DNA of 64,000 nt from Aphrophora alni (taxonomy: Eukaryota; Arthropoda; Insecta; Hemiptera; Aphrophoridae), in assembly GCA_963513935.1 (NCBI GenBank), contig OY740767.1, positions 79,906,060 to 79,970,059 of the forward strand, in the 5' to 3' direction. Made by a program: the position numbers and the translations under genes. How positions within the stretch are numbered: the first letter of the stretch is position 1; each line of letters starts with the position of its first letter. Below are positions 63,097 to 64,000 of the stretch, one piece after another. The notes under the pieces are model-generated. The model was not told the DNA's origin. It did no database searches and worked only from the letters and a program-made list of their open reading frames with translations.

Positions 63097-64000
63097 ATAT
63101 GTAACTATACTTTATGTTAAGCATAAATATTTACAAGAAACATTTAGTCGGGTCGACTTTAAGAAATGGGTTTGCTTCGTTTCATTTTTAATTCTGTCGC
63201 ATCAATGCAACATTGTGTAAAGACGATTTATTTGGTGATTAGGAATTTACTGTAACAAGTGATATTGGGCTTGTGCCGTGAAGAACATCTTGACAGCCAA
63301 AACCACACTAATTTTATTTCTCAATTGAATGTAATCAAATGTATTTGAAGTACTTTTTATTTGATGCTGATTCTTATATTTCTTCCAAAAAAAGAATAAA
63401 AGTGGAGAAAATTTAGAAATTTTCTGATTTCAAATTCAACATATATATGAAATATTTGTTTTAGAAAGCTGATTTCTACTTCACTAACTTATTTATGTAG
63501 GATTATATTGAGTTTCAAAATGAAAGTCAAAAATTGCAATATTTTTGTTTGTTAGTTACTTCAATCACACTTTTTGTTTTTGCAACGTTGATTGAAATTT
63601 ACCTACATATTTGATCATGGAAAATAATACGTCCCTTAACGAAATGGGTTACACAATTTTTACTTTTTCTTTTTTCAATCGATTTCGTTGCAATATGTAT
63701 TTTACGATGATGTTCGTAAATCTAAAAACATATTCAACTTATAACCGTCTCCAATAATTTTTGAACCTTAAAATGTCTTCCAAATATTCAATCTTTTACT
63801 TCGCAACCAATTTTTTATCAAGATTTTTTTACGTAGTTTATGACTCTGGTTCTAATTTATTTTATGTTGGAATAATACATACCCTATTATGGTTTATTTT
63901 TTTAAAAATTTCAAACTCTACAGTTCTAATAAGGTCTGTACAGTTTGCTAAATGTAAACAAATGGAGGTTAAACTAACAAACAAAAATGCCTTCATCCCT
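63097..64000. other. AT-rich end of window, no gene recognised
   Basis: Nothing supported. Confidence 0.5.

Overview
The window is 64 kb of AT-rich, gene-poor eukaryotic DNA. The mix of relics fits an arthropod genome, most likely an insect: a Jockey-type LINE, a PIF/Harbinger transposon with a BESS-motif partner, several Tc1/mariner-like elements, a pogo/Tigger-like relic and a Helitron end. Long (TA)n and (CA)n microsatellites also fit. The order or species cannot be fixed from the sequence alone. I found no intact host protein-coding gene, rRNA, functional tRNA, CRISPR array or bacterial operon. All recognisable coding sequence is decayed transposable-element sequence.

Layout. 1-5.08 kb: AT-rich, with one compound microsatellite. 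5.09-11.58 kb: a dense transposon cluster. It holds a 5'-truncated Jockey-like reverse transcriptase ending in AATAAA plus poly(A). A minus-strand PIF/Harbinger (HARBI1-like) transposase and a minus-strand BESS-motif protein follow, probably the two proteins of one element. Last comes a Tc1/mariner-like element with a 50-bp near-perfect inverted repeat and a transposase broken by one stop and one frameshift. 13.78-14.05 kb: an array of 53 pentanucleotide units with no length change. 15.1-15.2 kb: a tRNA-like SINE head on the minus strand. 23.7-28.9 kb: a block with three long CA arrays, raised GC and purine/pyrimidine strand asymmetry, not identified. 35.4-36.3 kb: a badly decayed minus-strand Tc1/mariner-like relic. 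36.8 and 48.4 kb: two copies of a repeat that looks like the 3' coding tail of a non-LTR element. 41.4-43.3 kb: a TA-array-split duplication, then a Helitron-like 3' end with about 3.5 tandem repeats, then a 131-bp (CT)n. 43.7-44.2 kb: a pogo/Tigger-like relic. 46.0-46.6 kb: another Tc1/mariner-like relic. 52.9 and 55.85 kb: two copies of a roughly 200-bp repeat carrying a small palindrome. The rest (29-35, 37.6-41.4, 44.2-46.0, 48.5-52.7 and 56-64 kb) is AT-rich sequence in which I recognise nothing.

No pathway is encoded here. The region reads as an intergenic or long-intronic landscape shaped by transposon insertion and decay and by microsatellite growth. I do not see a convincing undescribed system. 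The observations most worth following are the two-protein Harbinger remnant, the nearly intact Tc1-like element, the phase-perfect pentamer array, the Helitron end and the unidentified 23.8-28.9 kb block.
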